A program made the translations under genes and the position numbers. The notes beneath the pieces were generated by a model. That model had not been told where the DNA came from. It ran no database searches and saw only the letters and a program-made list of their open reading frames with translations. A stretch of 7,035 nt of DNA from Chlamydiota bacterium (GTDB lineage Bacteria > Chlamydiota > Chlamydiia > Chlamydiales > Rhabdochlamydiaceae), in assembly GCA_023265495.1 (NCBI GenBank), contig JAHFTP010000038.1, positions 1 through 7,035 on the forward strand. Reading direction: 5' to 3'. How positions within the stretch are numbered: position 1 is the stretch's first letter; each line of letters starts with the position of its first letter. Of the stretch, positions 5,468 to 7,035 are shown piece after piece.

Positions 5468-6139
5468 TTATAAGAGCTCAGTAAAAGAAGAATAAATCTC
5501 CGCTTTTTGCTCTAGGAGATTCTGTCTCATTTCTTCGGAGAGAACAGAGGAAATCACAATCCCTGGAATGGATGCTCTTTGGAGCGCCGTATAGCCGCGG
5601 AGCGTATCTTCAAATCCAATGCATGTATCAGAAGAAGTGGATAAAGTAGACAGAGCTTTCAAGTACCCATCAGGTGCGGGCTTTGACCTTTGATAATCTT
5701 CTCTTGTAAACCAGTGAGGAATCGTTTGTAAGATAGCAAGGCGCTCCTTGATAAGATCGATTTGTGTTCTTGTAGAGTTAGTGACCACACATCTTTTTTT
5801 ATCGAGGGAAGCTAAATGAGAAAGCATCGTTTCAACACCTGGCATAACACTTAGGTTGCCCTCTTGGAGTAGGCTCTGGTAATATGCCTTTTTCTCTGCA
5901 TAAAGAATCGACCAGTTGCTCTCCATCTGATGAAGGGAGGGAAGCTCCGCATAAATCTGTTTTTGTAGCCCTGTATCATCTTTATGAGCGATAGAACAGA
6001 ACTTGGTAAAATCCCAAGACAGGGCAAATCCCCTGTTTTTACACATCAGACGATACGCTTCAAAATGCAAATGCTCTGTATTTACTAAAAGCCCGTCAAA
6101 ATCAAATAAAAATAAGGTGTACTTTTTTAAATAATCCAT
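5468..6139 (-). CDS. HAD-superfamily phosphatase (Gph/beta-phosphoglucomutase-like)
   Basis: The product has 223 residues, the usual size for subfamily I HAD hydrolases with a helical cap. Motif I is FDFDGLLVNTE (12-22), with Asp13 as nucleophile and Asp15 as general acid. Motif II is VTNST (119-123). Motif III is Lys153 in SKPAPDGYL (152-160). Motif IV is GFEDTLRG (175-182). The cap domain lies at about 23-95. The substrate cannot be read from the sequence; phosphoglycolate or sugar phosphates are the usual candidates. The frame is open back to 6415, but the start at 6139 is preferred. The family fold begins just after it, GAGAG lies three bases upstream, and the extra 92 residues do not look like a domain. 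In C. trachomatis the gene after truA is annotated gph, which supports orthology. It is convergent with truA. Confidence 0.92.
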   Translation of the reverse strand: MDYLKKYTLFLFDFDGLLVNTEHLHFEAYRLMCKNRGFALSWDFTKFCSIAHKDDTGLQKQIYAELPSLHQMESNWSILYAEKKAYYQSLLQEGNLSVMPGVETMLSHLASLDKKRCVVTNSTRTQIDLIKERLAILQTIPHWFTREDYQRSKPAPDGYLKALSTLSTSSDTCIGFEDTLRGYTALQRASIPGIVISSVLSEEMRQNLLEQKAEIYSSFTELL

Positions 6140-6517
6140 AGTCTCTCTACTAAGAAGTCCCCCATAGGATACTAAAGAAAAGGCTTCTCGTCTAGGTAAA
6201 GGCTTTCTATACAAAAAACTCACATACCTACGCACATCCAAAGACCACCTTATCAAACAGAAAATCAATAGGCTAAAAAAATGATAGATGCCAATGACCG
6301 AACGATCATCGAACCACTTAGTCAACGGAATGCACAAAATCCGCAAGCTTGAATTCTTTATAAAATCCCCCGTGCTGAAGCATTTAGCAAAAGGCTCAAA
6401 AGCCTTATCAAGCATTTATTTCTATAGATTTCCTGTGAAATTTATAAAATTACTTGACTTTTTGCAGAAAACATGCAAAAATAAGGTAAAAACAAGGAAT
6501 ATACAGGAGAAGAGCCA
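6140..6517. other. gene-free divergent region between HAD and ATPase genes
   Basis: These 378 bases separate two divergent genes and should hold both promoters, but I find no convincing pair of boxes for either. TTGACT (6454-6459) is a good -35 word without a matching -10, and TATAAA (6443-6448) is a -10 word without a -35. A perfect 8-bp inverted repeat, TTTTTGCA (6459-6466) and TGCAAAAA (6474-6481) with a 7-base spacer, lies just before the ATPase ribosome site and could be an operator. Open frames here on both strands lack ribosome sites and domain features. Confidence 0.4.
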
Positions 6518-7035
6518 TTGTTATTGCAATTTTCAGTCAAAAACTTTCGATCCTTTGAGAAAGAAGAAACCCTGGATCTATCTGCGGGCAAGGGATCAGA
6601 GCTTCTTGAATCAAACACCTTGGAATTCGCTCAAAATCAACGATTAGTACGCTCAGCTGTAATTTATGGGCCAAACGCGGGGGGCAAGAGTAACCTAATT
6701 AAGGCTATCTATTTCCTACAACAATTTATCCTCTTATCCTCTACCTCTTTTCAAGAAGGACAAAAAATCCCCCTGCAACCGTTTCGCCTCAATGCTAAAT
6801 CCCCCAATGAGCCTAGCGAATTTTCTGTCGATTTTGTTTGTGATCAAACACGATTCACTTACCTCTTAGCCCTTACAGAAGATCAAGTCATCAGAGAAGA
6901 GCTTTATGCTTACCCTAAAAAATATCGCCAAACCTGGTTTACAAGAAAATGGGATTCATCTTCGAAAACGTATGATTGGTATCAAGGACCTGGTTTTAAA
7001 GGAGAGCACAAGGTTTGGGAACAAATGACAAGAAC
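6518..7035 (+). CDS. AAA-family ATPase, COG1106/AAA_15 type (N-terminal part)
   Basis: Only the first 172 codons are in the window and the gene continues past the right edge. The N-terminus has the typical family opening, a beta strand plus NFRSFEKEETLDL (9-21). It is followed by the Walker A motif YGPNAGGKSNL (50-60), which binds the ATP phosphates. About 110 further residues of mixed alpha/beta sequence lead toward Walker B and the signature motif, which are not in view. The start is TTG at 6518 because AGGAG (6505-6509) lies eight bases upstream and the family N-terminus begins exactly there; no ATG is available. Related ATPases include RloA-type proteins and AriA of PARIS, usually encoded beside an effector gene (RloB- or TOPRIM-like). 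A defence or toxin-antitoxin-like role is therefore plausible but inferred. The partner would lie downstream, outside the window. Confidence 0.85.
   Translation, partial: MLLQFSVKNFRSFEKEETLDLSAGKGSELLESNTLEFAQNQRLVRSAVIYGPNAGGKSNLIKAIYFLQQFILLSSTSFQEGQKIPLQPFRLNAKSPNEPSEFSVDFVCDQTRFTYLLALTEDQVIREELYAYPKKYRQTWFTRKWDSSSKTYDWYQGPGFKGEHKVWEQMTR

Noticed and set aside
5393..5473. 26-codon plus-strand ORF in the truA-HAD spacer
   Set aside because: It has no ribosome site, is very short, and overlaps the HAD stop codon. Probably chance.
6140..6415. N-terminal 92-residue extension of the HAD phosphatase
   Set aside because: The frame is open, but the HAD fold starts right after the internal ATG at 6139, which has a ribosome-site-like GAGAG. 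The extension shows no domain.

Overview
The window most likely comes from a member of the Chlamydiae, probably an environmental (Parachlamydia- or Waddlia-like) lineage. The evidence is a free-standing SWIB-domain protein followed by ispD, truA and a HAD-family phosphatase. As I remember it, this is also the order of CT460 (SWIB), CT462 (ispD), CT463 (truA) and CT464 (gph) in Chlamydia trachomatis, where CT461 (a metallophosphoesterase) lies between the first two and is missing here. The genus assignment is inference from gene content.

Layout. Positions 1-115 look like the 5' end of a bacterial group II intron on the minus strand, running off the left edge. Upstream of it on the same strand (142-300) is a short GC-richer open stretch that I cannot identify. 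A very AT-rich gene-free region then leads into a strong sigma70-type promoter (499-526). This drives a monocistronic 119-residue single-span membrane protein (585-944), which ends at a 16-bp hairpin terminator. The convergent minus-strand gene (985-3204) ends inside that hairpin. It encodes a large UDP-glucose pyrophosphorylase-type protein that most resembles the plastid UGP3 of plants, and it is the most interesting gene here.

From 3205 to 3516 a divergent intergenic region separates it from the SWIB gene (3517-3774). A U-less hairpin (3788-3822) lies between SWIB and ispD (3845-4621). The ispD frame overlaps truA (TTG start, 4528-5298) by 94 bases. truA faces a minus-strand HAD phosphatase gene (5468-6139) across a spacer with three copies of an 8-bp word. 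After a 378-base gene-free region, an AAA-family (COG1106-type) ATPase starts with TTG at 6518 and is cut by the right edge. Genes of this type often belong to defence modules, so the sequence beyond the edge matters.

Functionally, ispD (isoprenoid precursors), truA (tRNA modification) and the SWIB protein (chromatin-like) are housekeeping. The UGP3-like enzyme would supply a nucleotide sugar. The intron fragment and the ATPase give the two ends a more accessory character. No tRNA, rRNA or CRISPR was seen.
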